From positions 3,472,001 to 3,536,000 of the forward strand of contig NZ_CP157278.1 of the NCBI RefSeq assembly GCF_040026395.1: 64,000 nt of DNA, given 5' to 3'. Under the pieces are notes generated by a model. The model saw nothing but the letters and a program-made list of their open reading frames with translations, was not told where the DNA came from and did no database searches. The translations under genes were made by a program, and so were the position numbers. The DNA is from Pedobacter lusitanus (GTDB lineage Bacteria > Bacteroidota > Bacteroidia > Sphingobacteriales > Sphingobacteriaceae). Positions 19,101 to 28,118 of this stretch are shown here, piece by piece. How positions within the stretch are numbered: the stretch's first letter is position 1; each line of letters begins with the position of its first letter.

Positions 19101-19191
19101 CGGTAACCGTACCGGTAATGGTTCGTTGCTGAGCCAATGCAGAAACTGCACATAGCATCAATACGAACAAACTTTGTAGAAGTTTTTTCAT
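16141..19191 (-). CDS. SusC/RagA-family TonB-dependent transporter (pair 1)
   Basis: A 1016-residue TonB-linked outer-membrane channel. I use the ATG at 19191 (MKKLLQSLFVLMLCAVSALAQ, a clean signal peptide); an ATG 51 bp upstream only adds residues before it. Order: carboxypeptidase-regulatory-like domain about 22-105 (TITGTVTGKEDGLPIPGVSV), plug about 115-235 with QGRVAGVMSVSGNGQPG, PLYVVDGIPIN and DIESLTVLKDASAASIYGSR, then the beta barrel ending in Phe (AFGINVGF). There is no STN domain and no FecI/FecR pair nearby, so it is not anti-sigma-coupled here. The leader holds an element shared with the two other susC genes of the window. Confidence 0.97.
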   Translation of the reverse strand: MKKLLQSLFVLMLCAVSALAQQRTITGTVTGKEDGLPIPGVSVRVKGTKTGSLTGASGTYSIVVPKGSVELIFSSLGYVTHTRAAHTNVLNITLENDVQSLQDVVITGAYGSEQTKKTQTGSIGIVKAKDLEATPLVSIDKALQGRVAGVMSVSGNGQPGSNQDVRIRGTSSVNASNQPLYVVDGIPINTGDISRNTTTSNTLAGLNPNDIESLTVLKDASAASIYGSRAANGVVLITTKTGKAGKTRIRVDAEYGIAKSAFLNGPNKPLNAGQLRELTAEGLVNAGKVSSTPIPDLTAAYNYYDNTIVGAARQGVNTDWLDVVNQTGKQQQYNVAASGGTEQTQFNISGGYFKQEGTVVGSEFKRYSTAVNVRHKYNEKLSFGINLNVSNSGQKGPSAGGAFRNPVLAAYFLNPYQSPRNADGSVNNSPTDFAPGSVFNPLTIITLDQNRYNALKGIGGADLAYKILPNLKFTSKIGIDYNALEEDSYWNPAFGDGGNTGGNSGRYYTRYFNWVATNLLNYSATMLADHSLVANVRAGYEAQKSSRYTLTAITTGLPANVDLNVPSAGSVLNTANGSNEDYTFASMLAIGDISYKNKYVLQASFRRDGSSKFSANNAYGNFWSLGASWNIDQEEFIKQYKWIDQFKIRTSYGVNGNAGIGNYDWRALYSFGSSYNYNGVLGSAPSQVGNPNLTWEVNKPFDIGVDLAFFKSRLALNVDYYSRKSEKLLLDDPLSVTSGFPFFSNNVGSMRNRGVEIGISGTPVIAGDFKWDVSFNIAFNKNVLLELSNGQTRAISGVTVRDIGSNVTTWFMREWAGVDPANGNPLWYTDATKTATTSNYGSAQQVNTGKQPDPKGFGSLTNGFKYKGFSLEAMLYFSYGNYIRDAWAAYTQSDGANATSNRVAAQMDRWQKPGDITNVPKYVYNNANSSNATSTRFLYKGDYIRLRDVTLGYDLPKSVLTSLKVSSIKVYARASNLYTWVKDKNLPYDPESFATSSTNFTVYNPKTIAFGINVGF

Positions 19192-19204
19192 AAATTCTTG
19201 GTTT

Positions 19205-19229
19205 TTAGTTAAGTTAATACTCCAATATA
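19205..19229 (-). promoter_or_regulatory. Putative promoter/leader element of susC pair 1
   Basis: Read on the minus strand, TATATTGGA (19229-19221) resembles the -7 box and is followed by TTAACTTAACTAA. The same order (TATnTTrGG, then TTAA(C/T)TAA) precedes the other two susC genes. It lies 14-38 nt before the ATG. Confidence 0.4.
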
Positions 19230-19779
19230 GACGATTTAGCATAACAGAAACAGCAAAAAACCGGCGCCCATATCATTATGACATAATTATGACTAAAATG
19301 TTAAAGTTCTGCACAATAAATATTTACATTCTGATTTTAGTCAATAAAAGAAATATTTTACACCTATGCGAACATCTCATTTCCGCTAAAACAGAATTAA
19401 CGGAAAAATAAGTTGGCAATTAATAACTTTTCGTTATTTAAATTCAGCTTACGTTAACAACCACCCTCCTTGCAGATTTTTAAGGAAAAACAGGTTACAC
19501 AATCAGATTTTATCCCCGTCAATTCCTGCATACATCCTGAATAATATATTTTAATTATCACAAGGAAAAGAAATATGCAGCCATCATAAGTCTGCACGAC
19601 GAATAATAATCATAAAAGAAAATATCAGCCATTTCATAAAGTGGTACTTATTGTTCAGACGGTCTGATTTTGATATTGTGTAACAACAATATATCTTGCA
19701 AATGCATTAAAGAAATCGTTTAGTTATATTGCCACAATTCAATACTATTTACATTCTTTTGTATCAATCAGGAACATCC
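19230..19779. other. 550-bp divergent intergenic region
   Basis: It separates the first susC gene from the divergent LD-carboxypeptidase. It is AT-rich with no plausible gene. The one notable element is the short palindrome CAGACGGTCTG at 19656-19666, about 115 bp before the carboxypeptidase start, which could be an operator. Otherwise I see nothing. Confidence 0.4.
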
Positions 19780-20679
19780 ATGTACACACAACCCCCATAT
19801 CTGAAAAAGGGAGACAAGATTGCAATTGTCTGCCCCGCAAACAAACTTAAAAAATCTATCTCTCCTGCAATAGCCATGCTGGAAGACTGGGGATTAGAGG
19901 TTATAACTGGTAAAAGTATTTCCGGCGATCATTTTAATTTTGCGGGGGATGATGAATTCAGAGCAGCAGACATGCAGGTATTTCTGGACGACACCAGTAT
20001 CAAAGCAATCCTTGCTGCCAGGGGAGGTTATGGCGGCATAAGGATTATTGACAAACTGGATTTTAGTACATTTCATCAAAACCCCAAATGGATTGCCGGC
20101 TTCAGTGATACGACAGCATTCCTGTCTCACCTCCTTGCCGCACTTAACACCCAGAGTATTCATGGACAAATGCCGGCTTCTTTTGAAACCGGAACCCCGC
20201 AATCCTTAGAAACTTTAAGAAAAGCATTGTTTGGAGAAGACTTCAGCTATGCCTATACCAGTTCTTTTCCCAATAGAGGAGGACAGGCAGAAGGCATTCT
20301 TATCGGAGGCAATCTTTCCCTCCTTATTGCTCTGCAGGGCTCAGTATCAGAGGTGGACTATACAGATAAGATTCTTTTTGTGGAGGATGTAGGTGAACAG
20401 GAATACGCTATAGACAGAATGATGCGCATGCTGAAACGCAGTGGAAAATTAGCCGGTTTAAAGGGCTTAATTGTTGGCGCATTTAATAGTGTACCACCAC
20501 AGGAGATACCTTTTGGACAAACGCCGGAAGAGCTCATTTTTGAGATTGTAAAGGAATATGATTATCCGGTTTGTTTTAATTTCCCGGCAGGCCATATTGA
20601 TGATAACCAGGCATTGATTTTAGGCAGAGAAGTTATGCTCAAAGTCAGTAATAATGACGTTGTGCTCTCTTATAAATAA
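19780..20679 (+). CDS. LD-carboxypeptidase (S66, muramoyltetrapeptide carboxypeptidase)
   Basis: A 299-residue protein from the ATG at 19780 (MYTQPPYLKKGDKIAIVCPA); a TTG 51 bp upstream is rejected. S66 catalytic residues are visible: the nucleophile Ser109 in GFSDTTAF, Glu in FVEDVGEQEYAIDRMMRML, and His in NFPAGHIDDNQALILG. GGYGG at 82-86 belongs to the oxyanion region. The enzyme releases the terminal D-Ala from the peptidoglycan tetrapeptide during cell-wall recycling. No signal peptide, so it is cytosolic. It is an island on the plus strand among minus-strand SusCD genes and has its own terminator. Confidence 0.93.
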   Translation: MYTQPPYLKKGDKIAIVCPANKLKKSISPAIAMLEDWGLEVITGKSISGDHFNFAGDDEFRAADMQVFLDDTSIKAILAARGGYGGIRIIDKLDFSTFHQNPKWIAGFSDTTAFLSHLLAALNTQSIHGQMPASFETGTPQSLETLRKALFGEDFSYAYTSSFPNRGGQAEGILIGGNLSLLIALQGSVSEVDYTDKILFVEDVGEQEYAIDRMMRMLKRSGKLAGLKGLIVGAFNSVPPQEIPFGQTPEELIFEIVKEYDYPVCFNFPAGHIDDNQALILGREVMLKVSNNDVVLSYK

Positions 20680-20685
20680 AGACAT

Positions 20686-20720
20686 AAAAAAATAGGCCGT
20701 CAATGACGGCCTATTTTTTT
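20686..20720. terminator. Bidirectional terminator between ldcA-like gene and susD pair 2
   Basis: Arms at 20686-20701 and 20705-20720 pair perfectly (ATAGGCCGTC/GACGGCCTAT flanked by A7 and T7) with a 3-nt loop. It serves both convergent genes. Confidence 0.92.
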
Positions 20721-20735
20721 ATCCTTTAAGGAAGG

Positions 20736-22214
20736 CTATTTTTTAGCCCACCAAAGTGGAGTATATAATGGTAGATTACCCGGGAAGTTACTGTTAGAAA
20801 GTCCTTCAGAACTTGGATATAACATACGTTGTGGCATTCTGTCTCCCCCTAATTTAGAGGCCACAGACTTAACAAGAAATGTAGGATACCCCGTTCTGCG
20901 ATACTCAGTCCAGGCTTCAAAACCCTGGAAACCATTTAAGGCATAATACTTCTGAGTAATAATAGCATTAACTTTAGCTTCTACACTTGTAGCAGCTGTT
21001 AATGCAGCCAATCCATCAGGAGCAGTTGCAGTATAAGCAGCTGCATCTCCAGCATTTCCTGTAGCAGTAAAACTTGCTTTGATACCTTGAGTATACAATG
21101 AATTGGCATCACCAGCAGCGTATCCTCTAACCACCGCTTCTGCCTGAAGGAAATAACTTTCAGCAGCTGAGAAGAACTTAACGGGAGTAGTAGCTGACGC
21201 AGGAAGCAATGGATTAGCACCTACCAACGCAGTAGGGATAGACACATTTTTACCAGAATTCGCCCCGAAACTACCTTGAGGAATCGCTGTAATCTTAGTT
21301 TGATCACCTGTTGCAATCGGATCATAGAATTTAAGCAATCTAGTATCGTTGTTTTTTACATAAGCATCAACAGCTGTACTGCTTGCAACCAGATTCTGTA
21401 CTCTTTTCAACGCAACCATCTCGTTATATAGTGGGTTTTCATTACCACCAATGGTTAAATACTTAATTGCTGCATCGGTAGTTAAAAAATTTGGAGTTGC
21501 AGCATATAAAGCAGCAATACCCGCACTTGCTTTTGTTGGATTAGCATACGCAATCCTCAAATAAGCTTTAAGTTTTAAAGTATTTGCGAATGCTTTCCAT
21601 TGTACTACATCACCATTGAAAACCAGATCCTGACCTCCGGGAGAAACACGTCCGGCTATACTTAATAAAGCAACACCTTTGTCAATATATTTAAACACAC
21701 TGTCATAAGCTACTTCCTGGGTCTGATAATGAGGTGCAGGGAACAACGTTGAATTCACAGCCTCAGCTACAGGAATGTCACCAAACGCATCAGTGGCAAC
21801 CTGAACGGTGTATGCTTTCATCAGATATGCTATACCTTTAGTATACTCAATACTAGGAATCTGACTATTAATAATTGCTTCAGCATTTACCAAAGAGTTA
21901 CGATAGATAGTTAACCATGGTCTGTCAAAAGAAGTGTTAGCCAGATTATACTCATCTATACCTTTGTACTGCCCTGAGTTTGGACTTTGAGTCCAGTACT
22001 GAGCCCACATACCACCATAAACCTGAAATGCATTACCAACAACCTGTCCCATTGCAGCCTGTACCGTAGGTAAAAGCAAGTTAGGATCTGCATTATCCGG
22101 ATTATTTGGATTCTGATTAATATCTAAATATTTCTTACAGCCTGAAAATCCAATCATGGCTATAAAAAGCAGAAGTAATAACTTCTTAGGATTAATATTA
22201 TTATTCGTTCTCAT
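20736..22214 (-). CDS. SusD-like (SusD_2 type) outer-membrane lipoprotein (pair 2)
   Basis: A 492-residue lipoprotein with lipobox IGFSGC (Cys26) and KKYLDINQNPNNP, the start of the SusD-like_2 subfamily. It has the subfamily's MWAQYWTQSPNSGQY segment near residue 70 and the C-terminal ITQKYYALNGFQGFEAWTEYRRTGYP. The TPR-like helix MKAYTVQVATDAFGDIPVAEA is also typical. It lies 12 bp downstream of its SusC partner. The subfamily is frequent in loci for peptides or undefined ligands as well as glycans, so the substrate cannot be told. Confidence 0.95.
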   Translation of the reverse strand: MRTNNNINPKKLLLLLFIAMIGFSGCKKYLDINQNPNNPDNADPNLLLPTVQAAMGQVVGNAFQVYGGMWAQYWTQSPNSGQYKGIDEYNLANTSFDRPWLTIYRNSLVNAEAIINSQIPSIEYTKGIAYLMKAYTVQVATDAFGDIPVAEAVNSTLFPAPHYQTQEVAYDSVFKYIDKGVALLSIAGRVSPGGQDLVFNGDVVQWKAFANTLKLKAYLRIAYANPTKASAGIAALYAATPNFLTTDAAIKYLTIGGNENPLYNEMVALKRVQNLVASSTAVDAYVKNNDTRLLKFYDPIATGDQTKITAIPQGSFGANSGKNVSIPTALVGANPLLPASATTPVKFFSAAESYFLQAEAVVRGYAAGDANSLYTQGIKASFTATGNAGDAAAYTATAPDGLAALTAATSVEAKVNAIITQKYYALNGFQGFEAWTEYRRTGYPTFLVKSVASKLGGDRMPQRMLYPSSEGLSNSNFPGNLPLYTPLWWAKK

Positions 22215-22226
22215 AATCGAGTTGTT

Positions 22227-25200
22227 TTAGAATGATACTTTTAAATTAACACCGTAGTTACGCAGCGAAGGTTGTGCAGTAAAGTCAAAACCTTGCAGGT
22301 TACCTGCACCAGCAGAGTTAACCTCAGGATCAGCGAACTGATTCGATTTTGGAGTCCAGATAAATAAGTTGTTACCAAAAACACCTATTGATAAGGCACC
22401 AAACGGAGTACGTCTTAACTGATCTTTAGTAAACGCATAAGAAAGATTTGCTGAACGTAATTTCACATAAGAAGCATCAACAATGTTTGTTCCCGGATTT
22501 AAATTTCCACCGTAATAATCCTGCTTATTATAAGTAATTGAAGTATTTGGTATACTGTTACCTGCCGCATCTAAAGTAACTGAATTAGGCCAGATCTGGT
22601 TGAATCTTTCTCCTCCTGTTTCAGCGGAAGCTCCAACAAATGCCAATATACTTTTAGTTCTCGAATAGAATACCCCACCATGTTTTACATCAAACAACAT
22701 TCCGAAAGTCAATTGTTTATAACGGAAATTTGTTCCGAATGAAGCCTGATATTTAGGGTTATAACTTCCCATATATTGTGCCTGAGAAGTTGGCAGAGGG
22801 CGCCCTGTTTTTGGATCAACAACAGTTCTGCCTTGTGCATCTTTTAAGTTATCAACAGCATAAAACTCACCAAATGGTCTGCCTACAGCAGCGACAACGT
22901 TTGCACCCACAGCACCACCCGGAATAGAGATTTGCTCAACTCCTGGCATTAGTGACACGACTAAACTGTTGTTTTTGGTAAATGTACCATAAAGTTCCCA
23001 GTTTACATTTGTTGATTTGATTACTGTTCCTCTTAAACTTAACTCAATACCTTTATTCTGGATTTTACCAGCATTTACAAGAGAGAAACCATATCCAGTC
23101 GAGTTAGGAATTGGAACTGCAATAATCTGATCTTTTGAATTGTTTTTGTAATAGCTGAAATCTACAGAGATTCTGCTATCTAAAAACCCTAATTCTGTAC
23201 CTACCTCAAAAGAAGTTGTTCTTTCCGGTTTCAGGTTAAGATTTCCGATTGTGGGGCTGGCAGTCAATCCAGCTACGTTACCAAAAGGGAAAGTTGTATT
23301 ACCAAAGTTACCACTAACAATTGCTCTTGAATAGGTAGTCGCTAACTGATAAGGATCAGTATCGTTACCTACCTGAGCCCAGCTTGATCTTACTTTACCA
23401 TAGCTTAACCAGTTATTCACTGAAGAGCTTTTTAATAATTCTGAGAATACGAATGATCCGCTGACACTTGGATAAAAGAATGAATTGTTCTGAACTGGTA
23501 AAGTAGACGACCAGTCATTTCTTGCCGTTCCTTCTAAGAAAAGGAAGTTTTTATAAGATAAGTTTAAATCTGCATAAACACCAACTAATCTTCTTCTGCT
23601 GATGTTATCAAGAATAACGTTAACAGGACCATTGCTGTTAGCCAGATTATACCACCCAGGAACAACCATACCACCAGAAGCATTTGTTGCAGTCAAAAGC
23701 GAATTAGCAGATCTCTGACGAACGTTGTTACCAATCATAAATGATCCTTCAAAATCGTCATTGAATTTATGACGGGCAGTAATCATTAAGTCATGTACAA
23801 GCTCAGTAACATTGTACTGGTCAATTTCATACAAACCATTATCTGTTCTGATATTACTAGCACCATATGGAGCATTCGCAGTACCAGGTGCAGGAGTAAA
23901 ACTAAATTTCGGAGATAATAATCTGCGACGATCAGAATAAGTATCAATACCAACTCTTTCTGTTACATCTAACCATTTTAATGGTTTATAAGCCAGATTA
24001 ACGTTACCAGTTACGCGGCTTACATCATTAAAGTTGTCAAAATTATCAAGCACCCAGTATGGATTCATAGTATAAGCACCATAATATCCATACGAATTTT
24101 TCTGAACTACACCATTTGCATCAGTATAGCCATAACCATTGTATTTATTATTTAAGTCTTTCAAACCAACCAAACTGATATCTCTTGGAGTTTGTAATAC
24201 GTTATTAAATACAGAAGAGGTACCCTGACCACCAGCTACCTGGTTAGCACTTATTTTATTGTAGTTAAATGATACGCCAGCTGAGAACTTATTACTGAAA
24301 TCTGCAGTACCATTAAATCTAACTCCGTATTTGTTGAAAACATCTTTATTACCAGGGAATACACCATTAGAATTTAAGCCGTTTAAACCTAAATAAAATG
24401 TCGTTTTATCACCACCACCAGAAAAAGTTAAGTTATTGTCTGTTGCAAAACCTTTATCGAAGAAATCACGAACATTATTTTTAACGGCAGAATATGCTTT
24501 AGTCTGACGAACACCATCAATAGATTGACCCCATGGCTGTACCACTCCCGTGAAAGGAGCACCCCAGCTACCATTTTCTCTAAAATCACCGTTATATACC
24601 GGCTGACCATTTAAGTAAACAGGGGCACCTGTTTTTGGATCAGCCTGATAATAGCCCTGACCATATTCATTTTGAAAATCAGGTAATTTCAATACTGAAG
24701 AAAATGTATTTGATGTATTAAAAGTAATAGAAGTCTTTGCAGCGTTTTTAGTACCACCTTTAGTAGTAATGATCATCGCACCGTTTGATGCACGTGATCC
24801 ATAAAGAGCGGCAGCAGCAGGGCCTTTCAATACTGTAACCGAAGCAATATCATCAGGATTGATATCATTACCTCTGTTTCCAAAGTCTACACTTGATAAA
24901 GCAGAAGCACCATTACTTGCAGTACTACCAGCACCACCAATCTGACTTGTATTATCAATAGGCACACCATCAACAACAATCAGTGCCTGATTTGAACCAC
25001 TAATTGAAGATCCTCCACGAAGAACGATTCTTGATGAACTACCTGGTGAGTTAGAAGATGTTGAAATGTTTACACCTGCTACTTTACCAACTAAAGAGTT
25101 AATAGCACTTGGGCTACCACTTTCAGTCAATTCAGCAGCTTTAATAGTTGGCGCTGAATATCCCAGTGTTCTTTTTTCTCTTTTAATTGCATTAGCAGTT

Positions 25201-25520
25201 ACAACGATTTCACCAAGAGATTTTGAATCAGATAGTAAACTCACGTTGATTAAATTCCCTGCTTTAAGTGGAATAGATTGTGCTACGTAGCCAATTGAGC
25301 TGAAGTCCAATGCTGTTGCTCCAGATGGAACTTTAACTGCATATTTTCCGTCAGCACCAGTCTGAGCTCCACCTTGAGCTCCTCTGATTTTTACACTGAC
25401 ACCAGGAATTGGTTGCCCATCATCCTTTCCTGTAACAGTACCAGTTATTGTTCTGTCCTGAGCCGATGCGATCATCGCAAGAGACAAGAACAAGAATAAA
25501 CTTAGTATAAGTTTTTTCAT
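22227..25520 (-). CDS. SusC/RagA-family TonB-dependent transporter (pair 2)
   Basis: A 1097-residue channel protein. Signal peptide 1-20 (MKKLILSLFLFLSLAMIASA), regulatory-like domain about 22-105 (TITGTVTGKDDGQPIPGVSV), plug about 115-250 with NSLVGKVAGVNIS, QALIVVDGVPIDN and DIASVTVLKGPAAAALYGSR, then the barrel ending NYGVNLKVSF with the terminal Phe. No STN domain. Signal and regulatory domains are strikingly similar to pair 3, including an identical stretch of 20 nt at the start codon (CTTAGTATAAGTTTTTTCAT on the plus strand). Pairs 2 and 3 are therefore likely duplicates. Confidence 0.97.
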   Translation of the reverse strand: MKKLILSLFLFLSLAMIASAQDRTITGTVTGKDDGQPIPGVSVKIRGAQGGAQTGADGKYAVKVPSGATALDFSSIGYVAQSIPLKAGNLINVSLLSDSKSLGEIVVTANAIKREKRTLGYSAPTIKAAELTESGSPSAINSLVGKVAGVNISTSSNSPGSSSRIVLRGGSSISGSNQALIVVDGVPIDNTSQIGGAGSTASNGASALSSVDFGNRGNDINPDDIASVTVLKGPAAAALYGSRASNGAMIITTKGGTKNAAKTSITFNTSNTFSSVLKLPDFQNEYGQGYYQADPKTGAPVYLNGQPVYNGDFRENGSWGAPFTGVVQPWGQSIDGVRQTKAYSAVKNNVRDFFDKGFATDNNLTFSGGGDKTTFYLGLNGLNSNGVFPGNKDVFNKYGVRFNGTADFSNKFSAGVSFNYNKISANQVAGGQGTSSVFNNVLQTPRDISLVGLKDLNNKYNGYGYTDANGVVQKNSYGYYGAYTMNPYWVLDNFDNFNDVSRVTGNVNLAYKPLKWLDVTERVGIDTYSDRRRLLSPKFSFTPAPGTANAPYGASNIRTDNGLYEIDQYNVTELVHDLMITARHKFNDDFEGSFMIGNNVRQRSANSLLTATNASGGMVVPGWYNLANSNGPVNVILDNISRRRLVGVYADLNLSYKNFLFLEGTARNDWSSTLPVQNNSFFYPSVSGSFVFSELLKSSSVNNWLSYGKVRSSWAQVGNDTDPYQLATTYSRAIVSGNFGNTTFPFGNVAGLTASPTIGNLNLKPERTTSFEVGTELGFLDSRISVDFSYYKNNSKDQIIAVPIPNSTGYGFSLVNAGKIQNKGIELSLRGTVIKSTNVNWELYGTFTKNNSLVVSLMPGVEQISIPGGAVGANVVAAVGRPFGEFYAVDNLKDAQGRTVVDPKTGRPLPTSQAQYMGSYNPKYQASFGTNFRYKQLTFGMLFDVKHGGVFYSRTKSILAFVGASAETGGERFNQIWPNSVTLDAAGNSIPNTSITYNKQDYYGGNLNPGTNIVDASYVKLRSANLSYAFTKDQLRRTPFGALSIGVFGNNLFIWTPKSNQFADPEVNSAGAGNLQGFDFTAQPSLRNYGVNLKVSF

Positions 25521-25543
25521 AAAAAATTTGTCTAGGTTATAAA

Positions 25544-25567
25544 TTAGTTAATTAGGGTCCTAAGATA
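25544..25567 (-). promoter_or_regulatory. Putative promoter/leader element of susC pair 2
   Basis: On the minus strand TATCTTAGG (25567-25559) is followed by ACCC and TAATTAACTAA. It is the same pattern as upstream of pairs 1 and 3. It lies 24-47 nt before the ATG. Confidence 0.45.
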
Positions 25568-26018
25568 AAGTAAAAAATCGTTATAATTATTCTTTTACTC
25601 CTTTTTTGCGTGTTGTAACACAAAAATTATTAGACAAGATGTGTTCTAAATAAAAAGCTATAACGATAGTAAAATCAGCATTTTTAGACTGACGTCTATA
25701 AAATTCGTTTGCTGTTTTCAGGACAAAAACTACAAAACTAAACCAACCAAAGTTTCGTTATACGGAAATATATACATCTAAAAGAAACACACGAAAACAG
25801 CATCTTAAGTCATTGTTAATTAAAGCTTTGTCATCCACTTTCCTATCCTGAAAACCATCTTTTGGGAACATTTATTTAACAAAAACCATCATATAACGAT
25901 TTAGCAAAAAATCAAACTCTTATTATTCAACTTTGAGGCTATAGTAATCAATACGACAAATAGCCTAAACAGACATGAAGTTTACCCATACCAAAATCAC
26001 GCCTTTAAAAGATTTCAC
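25568..26018. other. 450-bp intergenic region between susC pair 2 and the pair-3 lipoprotein
   Basis: Very AT-rich, no credible gene. It carries upstream promoter sequence of susC pair 2 and ends in the terminator of the preceding transcription unit. Confidence 0.45.
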
Positions 26019-26056
26019 AAAAAAAGGGCTGTCTCCAATGTTTGAGACAGCCCTTT
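26019..26056 (-). terminator. Terminator of the pair-3 SusCD-lipoprotein operon
   Basis: The stem AAAGGGCTGTCTC/GAGACAGCCCTTT has an 8-nt loop and is followed on the minus strand by a T7 tract. It sits 29 bp past the stop of the 167-residue lipoprotein. Confidence 0.9.
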
Positions 26057-26084
26057 GAAATTACATTTCTATGATTTTTCTACC

Positions 26085-26588
26085 CTATGGAAGATTACCC
26101 GGAAGATCTGATTGGAAACCAGTCTTATGGAAACCTTCTACTTTATAGGAAACTCCGTTAATAGTGATATCAAGAGAAATTAAATCCGTTGGTGTTTTAG
26201 AACCAGGACCAACAGTACCGTTAGATACAACTTTTCCATTAGCTACGCTAAAGGTTGGAATAGTAGCACTAGTACCAGCAACATTGGCAGTGTTCGCTGC
26301 AGTAAATGTCTGGCTTGATACGTCAACACTAACTTTACCTTTCACACCCAGTGCCGTAGTTCCGGATTTAAGCCCGGTTGACTGAAGCCACATTTCAGTG
26401 CTTACGTTTGCTGAAGTGTTGTACGTAGACAAAACGATATAAGGACCTGTACCGTTAACTTTAACGTACCAGTCTCCTGCGAGATTCTGTACTGCTGTAC
26501 CACCAATTTCCTGATCCTTTTTGCAGGAAGAAGAAAAGATCACCAGCAATGCCATCACCACAGTATTTATTATAATATTCTTTTTCAT
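26085..26588 (-). CDS. Lipoprotein of the third SusCD operon (possibly lipid-binding-hydrolase/Lipid_bd-like)
   Basis: A 167-residue lipoprotein with lipobox IFSSSC (Cys22) and KKDQE. The mature part begins NLAGDWYVKVNGTGPYIVLSTYNTS, then strand-rich segments with TPTDLISLDITINGVSYKVEGFHKTGF. The 'laG.W.v' start and overall size fit the small beta-barrel lipoproteins encoded behind SusD (SusE-like position; Lipid_bd/PF12888 is my best guess). It lies 23 bp after SusD and before the operon terminator, so it is the third subunit or a surface accessory of this uptake system. Confidence 0.65.
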   Translation of the reverse strand: MKKNIIINTVVMALLVIFSSSCKKDQEIGGTAVQNLAGDWYVKVNGTGPYIVLSTYNTSANVSTEMWLQSTGLKSGTTALGVKGKVSVDVSSQTFTAANTANVAGTSATIPTFSVANGKVVSNGTVGPGSKTPTDLISLDITINGVSYKVEGFHKTGFQSDLPGNLP

Positions 26589-26611
26589 GTTCTTCTTTTA
26601 ATTAAAATAAA

Positions 26612-28108
26612 TTATTTACCCCACCAAACTTTAGTAGTAATCGGAACTGCTGCAGGTGTATTGCTATTTCTTCTTACCTCACTGTCAGGGAACACAAAAC
26701 GTCTTGGAAAATTACCTTCACCCGTCACCCCATTAGGTGCATATACAATCTGTCCTGGAATATAAGCAGGATCATCAGAATATACAGCACTTATTTTTGG
26801 ATAACCGGTACGGTTTTGCTCAAAGAAGGCTTCCAAACCATGAGAGCCAAACATTGATGCCCATTTCTGTGTAATGATAGCTTCTAATTTAGTTTCAAAA
26901 TTACCTGTTGCCGGATACGCATAAGTAACTAAAAGACTTGCGGGTGGAGTAATTTTCACCTGAGCAAAAGCCGCAGCAACACCTTTATCATACATGTCCT
27001 TAGCTCCTGCTCCACCAAAATAACGCTCCAAAGCTTCTGCCTGCATAAAATATGATTCCGCAGCACTGATAAAAGGAACAGGATCATTTGCTTTTACCAC
27101 AACATTGACTGCATCATTATACTCCGGATGTGTCGATCCATTTAAATAATCACCCTGATTAATCGAAGGTACAGGATTGTCAACTCCAAAATAAACTTTT
27201 GCTCTTGGATCAGCATTTTTATCCAGCCAGCTCGTAAAAGTGGCACTTGCTTTCAAATTATCCGGGGTATTTAACCTCCTGAAATTGTATTCAAAAAATG
27301 GATTACTTTTATTGGGTACATTAACAAAAAGATTAACCTGTGCAGAAATATCTAAAAATTTTGCATTAGCTCCATATAATGCTCTGATGCCAGCCTCAGC
27401 TTCTGCTGGTTTAGCATTGACCATACGCAAATACATTTTTAATTTTAATGTATTAGCAAACTTCTCCCAATAATCAAATTGCACTTCCTTCAACTCTTCA
27501 GCGCCAAAAACAAAATCGGTAGCTCGCTGTTCATCAGTCCATGGACCTGTTCTATAATCTTTAGATAATGCATCATCCATATCCTTAATCAGAGCCTGGT
27601 AAATTGTATAACCATCATCAAATTTAGGTTGTAAGATTGTACCAATTTGAAAAGCTTCCGAATATGGCACTTTATCATACAAGTCCACCAAAACCTGATA
27701 GGTATAAGCTTTCATGACTGTATACATCAGCTTATATCTGTAGTTTTTACTTGTATTAGCTAAAGCTAATCCTGTTGTGTAGTCATACAATCCGCCTGCA
27801 TACAACTGGGTATAAGGTCCGTCTACAAATGCAGAAGCACTTTGCAGATCGTAGGTATCAACGTTTCTGAACTGACTTGAGTTATTATTCTGAGTCCAGT
27901 ATTGTGCCCACATCCCACAAACAATTGACAGATCACCTCCAACTCTTCCTGCAGTAGACAACACCGCAGCAGGGAATAAAGTCTCCATTGTTGCTGATTC
28001 AACTGGTGGATAGTTTGGACTTTGATTTATATCTAATGATTTCTTACATCCAAGAGAAAGGACTAATAAAGAAACCACTGCTACTTTTTTATTAAATATT
28101 TTTTTCAT
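26612..28108 (-). CDS. SusD-like (SusD_2 type) outer-membrane lipoprotein (pair 3)
   Basis: A 498-residue lipoprotein with a lipobox in LLVLSLGC (Cys22) and KKSLDINQSPNYP. The MWAQYWTQNNNSSQF segment and the C-terminal IITQKWASMFGSHGLEAFFEQNRTGYP correspond closely to pair 2, so they are paralogues of the same subfamily. The TPR helix VMKAYTYQVLVDLYDKVPYSEA is conserved too. It is encoded 10 bp after its SusC partner and followed by a third lipoprotein. It binds ligand on the cell surface as the lid of the SusC channel. Confidence 0.95.
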   Translation of the reverse strand: MKKIFNKKVAVVSLLVLSLGCKKSLDINQSPNYPPVESATMETLFPAAVLSTAGRVGGDLSIVCGMWAQYWTQNNNSSQFRNVDTYDLQSASAFVDGPYTQLYAGGLYDYTTGLALANTSKNYRYKLMYTVMKAYTYQVLVDLYDKVPYSEAFQIGTILQPKFDDGYTIYQALIKDMDDALSKDYRTGPWTDEQRATDFVFGAEELKEVQFDYWEKFANTLKLKMYLRMVNAKPAEAEAGIRALYGANAKFLDISAQVNLFVNVPNKSNPFFEYNFRRLNTPDNLKASATFTSWLDKNADPRAKVYFGVDNPVPSINQGDYLNGSTHPEYNDAVNVVVKANDPVPFISAAESYFMQAEALERYFGGAGAKDMYDKGVAAAFAQVKITPPASLLVTYAYPATGNFETKLEAIITQKWASMFGSHGLEAFFEQNRTGYPKISAVYSDDPAYIPGQIVYAPNGVTGEGNFPRRFVFPDSEVRRNSNTPAAVPITTKVWWGK

Positions 28109-28118
28109 GATCGATCGC

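Noticed and set aside
19225..19238. CGATTTAGCA sequence shared with 25895-25910
   Set aside because: A 10-bp match in AT-rich DNA at very different distances to the genes is expected by chance.
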